From Pseudomonas arsenicoxydans (GTDB taxonomy: Bacteria; Pseudomonadota; Gammaproteobacteria; Pseudomonadales; Pseudomonadaceae): 64,000 bases of DNA. The stretch covers positions 262,501 through 326,500 of the forward strand of contig NZ_LT629705.1 in NCBI RefSeq assembly GCF_900103875.1, in the 5' to 3' direction. Below, in pieces: positions 18,527-27,857 of the stretch. Under the pieces are notes generated by a model, which was not told the origin of the DNA, did no database searches, and was given only the letters and a program-made list of their open reading frames with translations. The first letter of the stretch is position 1, and every line of letters starts with the position of its first letter. The translations under genes and the position numbers were made by a program.

Positions 18527-19261
18527 CTAAAGCGCAGCTTCCAGCTCGGTCTGCTTGGCGAAACGATGGATTTCTCGCTGTCCCGTGGCGGTGATCTGCA
18601 ATGCCCGCGAGTCGCCGGGCAGACTCAACCAGCCCGACTGCATGAACAACTGCAACAGCGCCGCGCCGAGCGCACCGCCCATGTGCGGGCGTCTTTCGCT
18701 CCAGTCGGGACACGCGCAGGCGACTCTGCTGTTGCGATGGGCCAGCGCCTGGATAAATACACCGCGAGCGGCCAGTTGCGTGGAACCCTTGTGCGTGATC
18801 ATCACGCGTTGTTCGAACTGCTCGATCCAGCCGGCATCGAGCAGGCGCTGGTAAAGATCGGAGGCCAGCGTGCCGCCCAGATGGTCGTCGCACAATCGGG
18901 CGCGTAACAGCGATGAGGGCGCTGCCTGAGATTTGGCGACGGGGTTGGCGCGCTTGAAAATGTCCGGCACTTCACGTGGTGTACTGGCCAGCGTTGCGCT
19001 GGCCAAGGCCTCGATGGCCGCGCCCACTTCAGGTGCGGCCAGGCGGAAAAAGCGTTTGCGTCCACGGATTTCGACTTTCAACAGACCTCCGGCGGACAAA
19101 CGCCCAAGGTGTGCACTGGCCGAAGACGGTGACAGGCCGGCCAGCAATGCCAGCTCTTCGGATTGCCGCGCCGAGCCGTCCATCAAAGCCCACATCATTG
19201 CGCTGCGCTTCGGGTCAGCCAACAACGTGGCAATCTGGCTGATGCAAGGTGCATGTTCCAT
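18527..19261 (-). CDS. ArsR-type HTH regulator with C-terminal extension
   Basis: 244-residue regulator. The ArsR winged HTH lies in the first 90 residues (ISQIATLLADPKRSAMMWAL, LSPSSASAHLGRLSAGGLL). The remaining 150 residues contain a second winged region (GWLSLPGDSRALQITATGQR) and a CACPDWSERRPH segment that might bind metal. It is longer than classical ArsR proteins and resembles a family often found with transporters. The start ATG 19261 lies only about 20 bp from the left end of the genomic island, so its native upstream region has been replaced. Confidence 0.83.
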   Translation of the reverse strand: MEHAPCISQIATLLADPKRSAMMWALMDGSARQSEELALLAGLSPSSASAHLGRLSAGGLLKVEIRGRKRFFRLAAPEVGAAIEALASATLASTPREVPDIFKRANPVAKSQAAPSSLLRARLCDDHLGGTLASDLYQRLLDAGWIEQFEQRVMITHKGSTQLAARGVFIQALAHRNSRVACACPDWSERRPHMGGALGAALLQLFMQSGWLSLPGDSRALQITATGQREIHRFAKQTELEAAL

Positions 19262-19279
19262 GTACTGGGGCTTGCTAAG

Positions 19280-19300
19280 CGTTAGGAATAGTCTAGCGTT
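19280..19300. other. Candidate left attachment repeat (attL)
   Basis: CGTTAGGAATAGTCTAGCG lies between the ArsR start and ginA. A related sequence, CGTTCAGGAATACTCCAAG, is found at 40718. The shared core is AGGAATA with flanking CGTT. GInts are known to be flanked by imperfect direct repeats. Confidence 0.55.
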
Positions 19301-19331
19301 TGAGCAGTGGTTTGAGCTTGGGAGCGCGTTG

Positions 19332-20480
19332 ATGGAGCTTGTCTGGGCAACCGAAGATTTGGTGATTGCTGGGCGCCCATACCCAGGCTTACCGATTTTG
19401 CTCTGGGATACTATGGAGAGCTGTGTTCCTGCAAACGACTTCATTCGACACTACCTATTACGCGGAGCGATCGGCTCGAAGAAGTCATGGCCGAGCATCG
19501 GCCGTGCTTTGTACGATTTTTTCAGCTTCCTTCAGGCGCACGACCTGGATTGGCACGATGTAGATCGTGGCGAGGCAAAAAGTCTTGTTGCCGCCTATCG
19601 AGACTACTCCAAGGAAAAATGCGGATTAGCGACGACAACGATCAGACAACGGCTGCACTACATCTGTAAGTTTTACGATTACGCAAATACGCGCAAATGG
19701 GTAAGTCGGCTGCCATTTGGTTATGAAAAGAGAAACGTTAAAAACGCAACCCACGTCCTGGGCCAGATGCATGCCGGCTTTCGCAAAGCATTAGCGAACG
19801 ACGCGATGCCTCGAAAATATCCAACGCTTCCGAAGTTCCTAAGCATCGACGAAGCGAGGGCATTGATAAAAGCTGCTGTAAATCCTCATCACCGGATGAT
19901 TATCCGGCTCGCGCTTCAAACCGGCCTGCGACGGGAAGAGATCGCCACTTTCCCCGTTGCCTATATCTTCGATCCAGATCAAGCAGGCCGACGCGAACGC
20001 AACATTAGGATTCATCTCGATCCATACGACGGCCACGGCATGCTAACGAAGGGAGGAAAGCCGCGGGACATCTATGTTAGTCGTCGCTTCCTATCCGACA
20101 TGTACCGCTACGTGATCCAAACTCGAGGTGAACGAGAGGGGTTAAGCAAAACAAAGCATCAGCAGTTGTTTCTGAATCAATTTGGCAAGCCCTATGCCAA
20201 TGATGGAAAGGGGCTCAGGCGCATAGTGAACGATATTGGCAAGTCGGCGAATGTTGAGGTCTGTCCTCACATGCTGCGCCATACCTATGCCACCCAAACC
20301 TTAGCTGTACTACAGCGCGTTAGAGGGAGCATAGACCCGCTTGTATTCTTGCAACGCCAGCTCGGCCATAGCTCGATCCAAACGACAATGGTGTATCTGC
20401 ATTTGGTCAATGAGCTTGCAGACAACGCGGTCCTGGCCTACGACGATGAACTGAATGACAGTGAAGGCGTGAAGGAGTGA
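19332..20480 (+). CDS. ginA: Tyrosine recombinase GinA-like (island integrase 1)
   Basis: 382-residue site-specific recombinase. Catalytic residues are visible: R200 in TGLRREE, H313 and R316 in HMLRH, a GHSS box and the nucleophile Y355 in TTMVYLH. The N-terminal half matches a SAM-like core-binding domain. It starts at ATG 19332 with a GGAG site. Its stop is 3 bases before the GTG of the next recombinase, so all four gin genes form one operon. It acts with GinB, GinC and GinD in integration and excision. Confidence 0.87.
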   Translation: MELVWATEDLVIAGRPYPGLPILLWDTMESCVPANDFIRHYLLRGAIGSKKSWPSIGRALYDFFSFLQAHDLDWHDVDRGEAKSLVAAYRDYSKEKCGLATTTIRQRLHYICKFYDYANTRKWVSRLPFGYEKRNVKNATHVLGQMHAGFRKALANDAMPRKYPTLPKFLSIDEARALIKAAVNPHHRMIIRLALQTGLRREEIATFPVAYIFDPDQAGRRERNIRIHLDPYDGHGMLTKGGKPRDIYVSRRFLSDMYRYVIQTRGEREGLSKTKHQQLFLNQFGKPYANDGKGLRRIVNDIGKSANVEVCPHMLRHTYATQTLAVLQRVRGSIDPLVFLQRQLGHSSIQTTMVYLHLVNELADNAVLAYDDELNDSEGVKE

Positions 20481-20483
20481 AGT

Positions 20484-22163
20484 GTGGGTAAGCGTAAGGT
20501 CTACATAAGATCCGATATCAGTATTCCGCACGTCGAGCATAACCCCGGTAAAGAGGGGTCGACGCTGATTCGGCCGCAGACTTTTCCACCACTTATTACC
20601 CGCGTTCATTTTGGTCGAAATCCCGTGTCAGTGAGATCTTTTGATTTTGCAAGATGGTACGGTAAAGGTATCGACTCGATCACCTACGCCTGCCAGACGC
20701 AAATCGAGCGATTTCTAGCTGGGCAGGACGCGGAAATCGAAGTCAGCACGATTGTATCTTGCTGCTGTAGAGGCCTGCGCTTCTTCTTCGACTACCTTCT
20801 ACTTCAAAAAGATGCACTCGGACGCGATGTGACCTTAGAAGACATCAATCGCGAGCTTATTGACGGATTTATCAGTTATCTGGTCGCACTCAGAGTTACT
20901 GCTACCACTCAGAAATCCTGTTACGCACACACGAAATGTGTATTACAGGCGTTGGGGCGGCGCGAGCTGTTTACCTTGATCGCATTTGGTGACTCCGCCA
21001 CTTTTCCCCGCAATCCGTACCCGAACACCTGCCGTCGACAAAGTGGCGAGCTACCCCTGCCGAAGCAGCAGCGCCAGGCATTCACAGCGGCTGTAAAGCA
21101 GGCGAGCATGCCGATTTGGTGTGACGATGTTCCATTGACTAGCGAATTGCTGGCTTACGCACTTTTAATCGTAGCCTTGCATACGGGTCGAAATACAACC
21201 CCGCTACTGGAAATGGGACGGAATTGTCTACAACCACACCCCAAGGACGGCTATACCTTCCTAACTCTATGGAAACGACGCGGGCACAACACCAGCAAAG
21301 TGGTTTTGCGCGCAGAGAGTTCGCACGAGCGGCTTTTGGAGTCCTCGCCGATCATAAAGAGTAATGTCGAGCGGCTAATTCGACACATCATTGCCCGCAC
21401 TGAGTCGCTACGCATAGAGGCACCCAGCGACCTTCAAGCGCGAGTATGGCTTTATAGATCGCGCCGTACGGAAGGACTTGGTGAAGTGCTCGCGCTTTCC
21501 GTAAGAACGCTGGAAAAAGCAATTTTGCGACTTGTGGCGAAATATAAACTCATCGATAGCGATGGGAAGCCACTGCGCCTTAACATTTCGCGGCTCCGCA
21601 AAACATTTGCCAACCGCGTCTTCGAATTATTAGATGGTGATTTAATAACGACTGCCATTGCCATGGGAAACTCCCCAGAGGTTACCGATCATAACTACAT
21701 GAGCGCAAACGAGGACGCCAAAAGAAACTGGCGCTTCATGGGTAAAGTTCTTGTCGAGGAATTGCTGAGCGGCACAATCGGCGCGACCTACCATCAAAGT
21801 CCGACAGGGCATTGTACCGACCCAGAGAATGGCGAATACGCCCCAAAAAAAGAGGGTGCAACGTGCATCAACTTCCTAAACTGCGTTCGCTGCAGACATT
21901 ACGTGGTTACCGGTGAAGACCTATACAAACTTTTCAGTTTTTACTTTCGTATATTCAGCGAGCGAGCGCGCATGGATAAGCGCCGCTGGGCCCGAGACTA
22001 CGCGCACATCCCTAGATTAATTGACGACTATATTGTTGTTGAAGGCCTGCGGCGCGGTGTCTTCAAGCTCTCGGATGTTGAGACTGCACGCGAGCATGCC
22101 CGTACCGACCCACATCCGTTTTGGTCGTCCGATTTAGTACAAGATCTGGATGTATTCACATGA
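20484..22163 (+). CDS. ginB: Tyrosine recombinase GinB-like (island integrase 2)
   Basis: 559-residue recombinase. TGRNTTP carries the first catalytic arginine. The second box is NISRLRKTFANRV, where the usual first histidine is replaced by serine. The nucleophile is the tyrosine in DHNYMSANEDA. The C-terminal region has a cysteine cluster (CTDP, CINFLNCVRCRHY) that could bind zinc, as in TnpB-like proteins of Tn554-type elements. GTG start with AAGGAG just upstream. Its stop overlaps the ginC start as ATGA. Confidence 0.85.
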   Translation: MGKRKVYIRSDISIPHVEHNPGKEGSTLIRPQTFPPLITRVHFGRNPVSVRSFDFARWYGKGIDSITYACQTQIERFLAGQDAEIEVSTIVSCCCRGLRFFFDYLLLQKDALGRDVTLEDINRELIDGFISYLVALRVTATTQKSCYAHTKCVLQALGRRELFTLIAFGDSATFPRNPYPNTCRRQSGELPLPKQQRQAFTAAVKQASMPIWCDDVPLTSELLAYALLIVALHTGRNTTPLLEMGRNCLQPHPKDGYTFLTLWKRRGHNTSKVVLRAESSHERLLESSPIIKSNVERLIRHIIARTESLRIEAPSDLQARVWLYRSRRTEGLGEVLALSVRTLEKAILRLVAKYKLIDSDGKPLRLNISRLRKTFANRVFELLDGDLITTAIAMGNSPEVTDHNYMSANEDAKRNWRFMGKVLVEELLSGTIGATYHQSPTGHCTDPENGEYAPKKEGATCINFLNCVRCRHYVVTGEDLYKLFSFYFRIFSERARMDKRRWARDYAHIPRLIDDYIVVEGLRRGVFKLSDVETAREHARTDPHPFWSSDLVQDLDVFT

Positions 22164-24043
22164 GCTACGATTCAGAAGCCACGTGTTCGCTAGCAGATAT
22201 CGAGTTGCAGCCAGAAAGTACGCGCGAGCTGCCGGAAAGCGAGCGTGCCGCGCTTATTGTCAAGGCCATCCAAGTCGACGGAAATTGGGTCATTCAAAGT
22301 CGCTATGGTGATGATTGCTGGCAACTCGACGGTTTGCCGAACAATGCGCCCGAATATAGAAGACAAGTGAATTTTCTGAGAGTGCCAGCTATTTATAGGG
22401 CGACAATGAAAGCGGTCATGTATCGCTACCTACGACGTGGACAGGAAGGCCAACCAAGACCGAAAGGAAATACATCAAGCGGCTTTTTTAGCGCGGCTAT
22501 GCCTTTCTTGAGGTATCTCAGTCAACTCAAAATACCCACCTTCCGTGACGTTCCCTACGTCGTATTTGCCAATTACGCTGCTGAGTGCCGAGAAGTCCGA
22601 AAAAAAAGCGGCAAGCGGCTATCAAGTTTCAGTCTTAATTCGCGCTTCCTAGCCGTCCAAGCACTATATGAGTTAAGTCAGTACACTCACGACCCATTCC
22701 CGATTCATCCTTGGCCTGGGACTTCTCCTAAAGCCATGGTTAAGCTCACACGAGCAAACATGCCACAACAACCCAGCAAAACACCGCTTATGCCGGATGA
22801 AGTGTTCTGCAAATTGTTCGAACAGGCCTTTAAACTAGTTCAGGGAGGCGAAGCATTACTCAATCTACGCGATGCCATTGCTAAGACCAAGACAGAGCAA
22901 AACTGCGCCTCCTACATAGTTAGCTATGCAAGAAAAAGACATCTTGCAGCCCTGGGCTGGAACGACAGCTTGGCGGCGTTCAACCATGCGCTAATTGATC
23001 TACGCACAGCTTGCTACATTGTTTTGGCCAGCACTTCGGGTTGCCGTAACCACGAATTAGGAAATGTGCAGGAAGGTTCGCACCATCGCACCGAAGATAA
23101 TGAAGGTACCATTTTTCATTGGATGCGATCTAAATCGGAAAAAATCGATTCCGGAATACGTGACTGGATGATCCCCGACGCTTCGGTGCGTGCTTTACAT
23201 TTAATGTACAGCTGGGCCGCCCCTTATCAGGCCATGATTGCTGAGGAAATTGCAGAGCGACGCGAGATCAACCCTCGAGATCCAGAAATCGCTCAGGCGC
23301 AGCAGCACCGTCACTCACTCTTTCTCGGGGTGGATGCGCACAAGGGTAAGATTGTTCGAACACTCTCTGGAACAGCCTGGAATCGGAACCTCAGAATATT
23401 CGCAGACAATGCAGGACTGAACTGGTCCCCTAATAGTCATCAGTTCCGTCGTAAGTTTGCCAATTATGTGGCGCACAGCAGGTTTGGAGACTTACGATAT
23501 CTACGTGAACATTTTGCACATTGGAGTATGGACATGACTCTACATTACGCAATGGACGATGAATGGGGTGGCCATCTCGATTTAGAGTTATACGACGAAA
23601 TCCAAGCAGAATACGAGAACATCAAGCTTGATACAGTGGATGGTTGGTTTGTTAACGATTCGCTATCAGGACGTTACGGACTCTCAATCAAACAATGGCA
23701 GCGAGACTCTAGAAATCTTGCCATATTTAAGGACCACAAGACAATGGTGGCGTCGATAGCACAGAGCACTTCTATCCGTAGCAATGGCCACGCCTGGTGC
23801 ACTGCCGACAATGATGGCTGCGTGGGCAACACAATTGAGCGAACACGATGCAGCAATTGCAATCATGCCGTGATTAGTAGCAGCCATCTTTATATCTACC
23901 GACAGCAATATAACAACCTAAGAGATTTGCACTCTTTAAGCGATATAGGCGAGGCGGGGCAGATACGTGTTTTACGAGACCTCGAACGCTGCCGCGATGT
24001 AATTATGCAACTTGGCTATAATCCAGAAGACGACACAGAATGA
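22160..24043 (+). CDS. ginC: Tyrosine recombinase GinC-like (island integrase 3)
   Basis: 627-residue recombinase. Catalytic boxes are SGCRNHELGN, NSHQFRRKFANYV and HWSMDMTLHYAMD. A C-terminal cysteine motif (CTADNDGC and RCSNCNH) suggests a zinc-binding tail parallel to that of GinB. Length and tail resemble TnpB of Tn554 (about 630 residues). Start chosen at ATG 22160, which overlaps the ginB stop (ATGA); upstream in-frame starts would invade ginB. The stop again overlaps the start of the next gene by ATGA. Confidence 0.86.
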   Translation: MSYDSEATCSLADIELQPESTRELPESERAALIVKAIQVDGNWVIQSRYGDDCWQLDGLPNNAPEYRRQVNFLRVPAIYRATMKAVMYRYLRRGQEGQPRPKGNTSSGFFSAAMPFLRYLSQLKIPTFRDVPYVVFANYAAECREVRKKSGKRLSSFSLNSRFLAVQALYELSQYTHDPFPIHPWPGTSPKAMVKLTRANMPQQPSKTPLMPDEVFCKLFEQAFKLVQGGEALLNLRDAIAKTKTEQNCASYIVSYARKRHLAALGWNDSLAAFNHALIDLRTACYIVLASTSGCRNHELGNVQEGSHHRTEDNEGTIFHWMRSKSEKIDSGIRDWMIPDASVRALHLMYSWAAPYQAMIAEEIAERREINPRDPEIAQAQQHRHSLFLGVDAHKGKIVRTLSGTAWNRNLRIFADNAGLNWSPNSHQFRRKFANYVAHSRFGDLRYLREHFAHWSMDMTLHYAMDDEWGGHLDLELYDEIQAEYENIKLDTVDGWFVNDSLSGRYGLSIKQWQRDSRNLAIFKDHKTMVASIAQSTSIRSNGHAWCTADNDGCVGNTIERTRCSNCNHAVISSSHLYIYRQQYNNLRDLHSLSDIGEAGQIRVLRDLERCRDVIMQLGYNPEDDTE

Positions 24044-24435
24044 ACAGCAAACGCATGTCATCCGACGTTCGTAAAAAGGAACTCCAACTCGCGCTCCATC
24101 GTATCGCTCTAGGTAAAGCTAAATCAGCAGCAAAAAAAATATCTATCGCCGCCGTAGCTCGCGAAGCCGGCGTCTCAGCAGCCCTGATACACAACCATTA
24201 TCCAGATATCGCAGAAGCCATTCGTAATGCCCAAGGCCGCTCAAGCCGCAATCAGCGCGATGTGAAGCAAAAGGACCTACTTAATGAGCAAGAAAAGACA
24301 CGTAAATTGAGGAAAGAGATCAGTGAATTACAAATTAAGCTTGCTAGCCTAGCTTCATTGAACGAAACGCTGTTAAACGAAAATAGCATCCTGAAAGCGA
24401 AACGAGAAGACCTGAAAATTATCGACCTCATCTGA
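24040..24435 (+). CDS. ginD: GinD/TnpC-like small HTH and coiled-coil protein
   Basis: 131-residue basic protein. Residues 45-70 form a TetR-like HTH (ISIAAVAREAGVSAALIHNH) and residues about 85-128 a heptad-rich coiled coil (LRKEISELQIKLASLASLNE). The same size and architecture are seen for TnpC of Tn554 and the fourth gin gene. It is translationally coupled to ginC. In GInts this protein is required for movement and probably orders the recombinase complex. Confidence 0.82.
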   Translation: MNSKRMSSDVRKKELQLALHRIALGKAKSAAKKISIAAVAREAGVSAALIHNHYPDIAEAIRNAQGRSSRNQRDVKQKDLLNEQEKTRKLRKEISELQIKLASLASLNETLLNENSILKAKREDLKIIDLI

Positions 24436-24697
24436 GTTCCCTTCGTTATACGCTTCCCATTCGTTCACTCCTAGGCATCAATTCCACTCCGAAGGCATTC
24501 CCATTTTCCATCATGACAAATCTTGCGACCTGCCTCCATGAGATCGTTTGGCTCGCTCGCAAAGAACCGGGCTTTTCAGAGCGTCAATGGAATCGATCTG
24601 TTGTACTTTACGCACATTCTTTCCTGCGACCACAACCTATGGTCAAGGGCAGACTTAGCCCGACCCAGTGAGCGAAGTGAACGGTTTGAAACGATAA

Positions 24698-25570
24698 TTA
24701 GACATCAGAAAACGCGGACATAACGTTACGGACTTCTTTGTTATTGTTGAGGCATGCTCGTTCGATGAATGTATAAGCGTTTTTAATGAGTCTATTTGGG
24801 GGCAGGCTCTTGGCCAAACCTGAAATCTTTTCTCTTGATGTTTTTTGAAAATCATAGCCATAGTCATTTAGGAATGCCATGAGTATGAAATGAAAGCTAT
24901 TAAGTACTTGCCAGCGAAGGCAGCTGTGGTCGACTGAAATACCTGAAAAATAAGTGATCAAATGTGTGAATTCTTTTTCTTCGACTTTTTTCTTGAACTC
25001 GGAATAACTTAGCATTTTGTCATCACTGCTCATTTCTCTGACAATTTCTCGGAATTCATCGCTAAAGAAATGATCAGTGGCTACAGACTGGTTGTAGCCT
25101 GTACCTTTGAAAATTTCGGTATCACTAAATATTTGCGGAAAGAGTTTTAGATACTTTAGAAAATCAAGGTCTTTCTTTGTGCTCACCGTGCTGTCAAGAT
25201 ACACAAGCTCTAGATCGATCTTGCGGCAAAGTGAAAAAAACAATAAAAACCTATAACAAAATGACAATAGGTAGTATTTGTCTGAAATGTTTTCCCCATC
25301 TCTTTGAATGTGCCATGCTTTTGATGCATTTTTAGAGAAATTCCATAGCCGATGATTAAGCGACTCAGCTGAGTTCAGCAGTGGAACCTTGTATTTTGAA
25401 ATTGCTTCTCTAACTTTTTTGCGCTGGTCATATTTGTAATCACTTTCTAATTTGAATTTATGGAAATTACGTTCCCATATCGGCTTTGTTATGGCGCGTA
25501 AGAGAAGTGTGACTATTGTAACGGCGGCCGCGATTAGTGCCGATTGAACTTTTGGGTCAGTGAATTCCAT
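24698..25570 (-). CDS. Membrane-anchored protein of unknown function, island cargo
   Basis: 290-residue protein with an N-terminal hydrophobic helix (SALIAAAVTIVTLLLRAI) followed by a basic, otherwise soluble and mostly helical domain facing the cytoplasm. I recognise no family. The gene is AT-rich compared with the core genome and lies 23 bp downstream of a nuclease-like gene on the same strand, so the two are likely co-transcribed. A single anchored helix with a helical cytosolic body is common in defence effectors, but nothing specific supports that here. Confidence 0.7.
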   Translation of the reverse strand: MEFTDPKVQSALIAAAVTIVTLLLRAITKPIWERNFHKFKLESDYKYDQRKKVREAISKYKVPLLNSAESLNHRLWNFSKNASKAWHIQRDGENISDKYYLLSFCYRFLLFFSLCRKIDLELVYLDSTVSTKKDLDFLKYLKLFPQIFSDTEIFKGTGYNQSVATDHFFSDEFREIVREMSSDDKMLSYSEFKKKVEEKEFTHLITYFSGISVDHSCLRWQVLNSFHFILMAFLNDYGYDFQKTSREKISGLAKSLPPNRLIKNAYTFIERACLNNNKEVRNVMSAFSDV

Positions 25571-25593
25571 TTTATGGCTCTGATGTCTAACGA

Positions 25594-26130
25594 TTAAGCC
25601 AGTGGGGCGGTTTTCCCGCTCCCAGCGAGTGAAACGAGCGATGTAAGTGCATTGTTGGAAGCTTTTAACTTGTCACTAATGTTCAGAACGCAGTTGTCTA
25701 GCAGCAAAGCCCCGCGCAGGTGCAAAATGTGACCGTTGACATGTGCTCTATGCGCGCTGTACTTTGAGATTACAGAGTGTGGAATTGAATACGCCTCAAT
25801 GATTTCATAGGACTCATTAAAAATAACAGCTATGAGTTCATCAAAATCATTTTTTTCGAGGTTTCGTATCACACCTAGTTGCTTGGAACGGCTTTTTGCG
25901 GTTAAGCGACGTGATTTGATTTGAATCTTTTTCCCATCTCTGGATTCGGCGTCGTGGCCTGCGGCTGAATTACGTGTAAGGGTTAGGTTAAACGCCGATG
26001 AGACTAACCATTCAGCGTAATCCCCAACAGGATTGTTTTTTGTTCTGAGTACGCCACGATTTTTAAGCTCATTAATTGCGGCAGCGTGTAGCTTGAGCAA
26101 CTCAGATATTGATAGGTCGGCCAGGTTCAT
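25594..26130 (-). CDS. Restriction-endonuclease-like (PD-(D/E)XK-type) protein
   Basis: 178-residue protein. The central segment NPVGDYAEWLVSSAF, then AAGHDAESRDGKKIQIKSRR, fits the PD-(D/E)XK nuclease core: an early glutamate on a helix, an acidic residue, and a Q-I-K strand. The C-terminal half is probably a DNA- or partner-contacting part. It precedes a membrane-anchored gene in the same orientation. The RBS before ATG 26130 is weak. A two-gene defence unit is plausible, but the nuclease assignment rests on motif reading only. Confidence 0.6.
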   Translation of the reverse strand: MNLADLSISELLKLHAAAINELKNRGVLRTKNNPVGDYAEWLVSSAFNLTLTRNSAAGHDAESRDGKKIQIKSRRLTAKSRSKQLGVIRNLEKNDFDELIAVIFNESYEIIEAYSIPHSVISKYSAHRAHVNGHILHLRGALLLDNCVLNISDKLKASNNALTSLVSLAGSGKTAPLA

Positions 26131-26498
26131 ATCGTTAAAGGTATTTAATTAGATGACGTTGATGTCGGATAACGTTCAATGTTCATACGTAACTCCTTGG
26201 TCAGTTGAAAGTCGAGCTAGAAACACGACAGTGGCGATCAGGAAAAGTGTCATGACCTTTAGGTACATTACGGAAACATAAGAATCATGTCCACCGTCGG
26301 CCTTTGGCCGTTCTTTGTCGATTACCGCTATTGCGCCTGGTAATCAAGTCAAATGGAAACGTTTGGTAAGCACGGATGCAATTGGATGGCAACGAAAAAT
26401 AATGGTCAAGCGGGAAAATTTTATCAATCTCCATATTACCCTTTTTCCCGCATTAAACTTGGACTCGCTCATGAAGGAGGGTGGGCGCTAGATGATGC
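26131..26498. other. Intergenic island DNA
   Basis: 368 bases with no convincing gene. A 62-codon frame at 26353-26541 on the plus strand overlaps the next gene and has no good ribosome-binding site. The promoter for the nuclease-like gene should lie near 26131-26200. Confidence 0.5.
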
Positions 26499-26717
26499 CT
26501 ACGACTGGCGTAGCCGCATGATGGCTTCTGTGATGTCTTGAGCGTTCCTATCCAGCGTTTCCATGGCCGCAAACGCGTTAGCTCCGACACTGCTTGCGCC
26601 ATTTTCTGAGAGCCACTTGGTAACCTCTTCGATAGCGGCCGCTAGGGCATGTTGGTTGTGCAGAAGCAATGTTAGTGCGTCCGCTGTCGCGATTTTGGAA
26701 TCCGAGTTATCTGACAT
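26499..26717 (-). CDS. Small acidic helical protein, unknown
   Basis: 72-residue protein beginning MSDNSDSKIATADALTLLLH. It is predicted all-helical, with an alanine-rich centre. AAGGACG lies 9 bases before the ATG, a reasonable ribosome-binding site. No family is recognised and no partner gene is adjacent; it stands alone between two gaps. Confidence 0.55.
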   Translation of the reverse strand: MSDNSDSKIATADALTLLLHNQHALAAAIEEVTKWLSENGASSVGANAFAAMETLDRNAQDITEAIMRLRQS

Positions 26718-27052
26718 GGTTGTCGTCCTTGAGTGATGGTACAGCCTAGATCATCTCACCGCTGGTTGGGACTCACTTTTCCAGATCCGCTGACACCTAC
26801 GAAAATTGCACCGACTTGACCATCCATTCGCAGCGACACAACCAGCCCTTAGCGCCGGATTTGACCCACATTCCCAACAACTATGACCGGCAGTGAGCGG
26901 CCAGTAGCGGACACAATCCAAGTGGCATTCCTGTCCCGCTCGGCATCGGCCTTCGCTGCCCGGAAACGGCCGGCCCTCTCCGGGAGTAACGCGAGACACG
27001 GATTGACACCGAAGCGAACGAAGAGTCAAGGTAAGTACTTTGAGGCAATGCT
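26718..27052. other. Intergenic island DNA
   Basis: 335 bases, higher in GC than the rest of the island. No gene can be supported. Open frames here have no start context and look like chance frames. Confidence 0.5.
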
Positions 27053-27523
27053 ATGACTGACCGCGAATTGATTTATCGACATGCGAAGGGAGCTCCTTGG
27101 AACAAAGCCCATGGTGCTTCACTTCACCTGCCCGTTGAAGATGACGAAAAAGCGTTGGCAGTGAAATTCGTATACTGGCCCAAGGGCCAATCCGACAACA
27201 CTGCGTTTGATCCTGGTGGTTTGGTTTTCGAGATCTGTGAATGGCGCAAGGTCTTGTCGCCTGAAGGAGAGAAGCACTGGAATATAAGGTTCAGAAAAGC
27301 GATCGAGGTTCCTGGAACCGTCAGCGCGTTATTCACTCACGATGACGTAGCTCTAGCACGTGGAATTAGAGAGCTCTTCGGTAGGGGGACGATCATCGAA
27401 GTCGAGGGCTTAGTCGCAGAGACAGAAGGCCAGCCCTACCTCGCGATCAAGGGGGCCAAGGAAGCTATGGCGCGTTTCTATGGCGTAGATTCTGCTTCGA
27501 TCATGGTCACCCTTCAGCAGTAG
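27053..27523 (+). CDS. Hypothetical protein, island cargo
   Basis: 156-residue soluble protein with no signal peptide or membrane segment. GAGG lies before the ATG. It has mixed alpha/beta composition, with ALAVKFVYWPKGQSDNTAFDP and FGRGTIIEVEGLVAETEG. The family is not recognised. It is on the plus strand and may share a transcript with the small gene that follows at 27669. Confidence 0.65.
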   Translation: MTDRELIYRHAKGAPWNKAHGASLHLPVEDDEKALAVKFVYWPKGQSDNTAFDPGGLVFEICEWRKVLSPEGEKHWNIRFRKAIEVPGTVSALFTHDDVALARGIRELFGRGTIIEVEGLVAETEGQPYLAIKGAKEAMARFYGVDSASIMVTLQQ

Positions 27524-27668
27524 CCAGCTCTTGATTAAAAGCCGCATCGTTGCTGTATGTCCCCGTGTGGACGGAGAAGTAGTCACAGTCAGCATCGCGC
27601 TTCAACTGGCGAAGATATTCGCGAGCATAATGAGCCATGCCCGCCAAGACAAAAGTTGGAATAGTGTG

Positions 27669-27857
27669 ATGACCGAACCCCAACGCTGGAGGATGAAATG
27701 CCAAGATCCTTCAGACGGAAGTGGCGACGTCATCATTGAATTGCCGCCGGACGTACTCGCCAGTTTAGGAATGACCATCGGCGGCGTACTGACCATGGAA
27801 GAGATAGACAAGGCGATATTACTGACGCCGAAATCAAGCGACTCGGCTGCCCCCTGA
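27669..27857 (+). CDS. Small AbrB/antitoxin-like protein
   Basis: 62-residue protein. The sequence WRMKCQDPSDGSGDVIIELP, then DVLASLGMTIGGVLTMEEID, has the pattern of a swapped-hairpin AbrB/MazE-type fold, as in many small antitoxins. The ATG at 27669 was chosen because similar proteins start a few residues before this domain. No toxin gene is obvious beside it; a 43-codon antisense frame at 27507-27638 is the only nearby candidate and is weak. Confidence 0.5.
   Translation: MTEPQRWRMKCQDPSDGSGDVIIELPPDVLASLGMTIGGVLTMEEIDKAILLTPKSSDSAAP

Noticed and set aside
27507..27638. Small antisense frame considered as toxin partner of the AbrB-like protein
   Set aside because: It has a weak start context, and its 3' end overlaps the 27053-27523 gene on the other strand.
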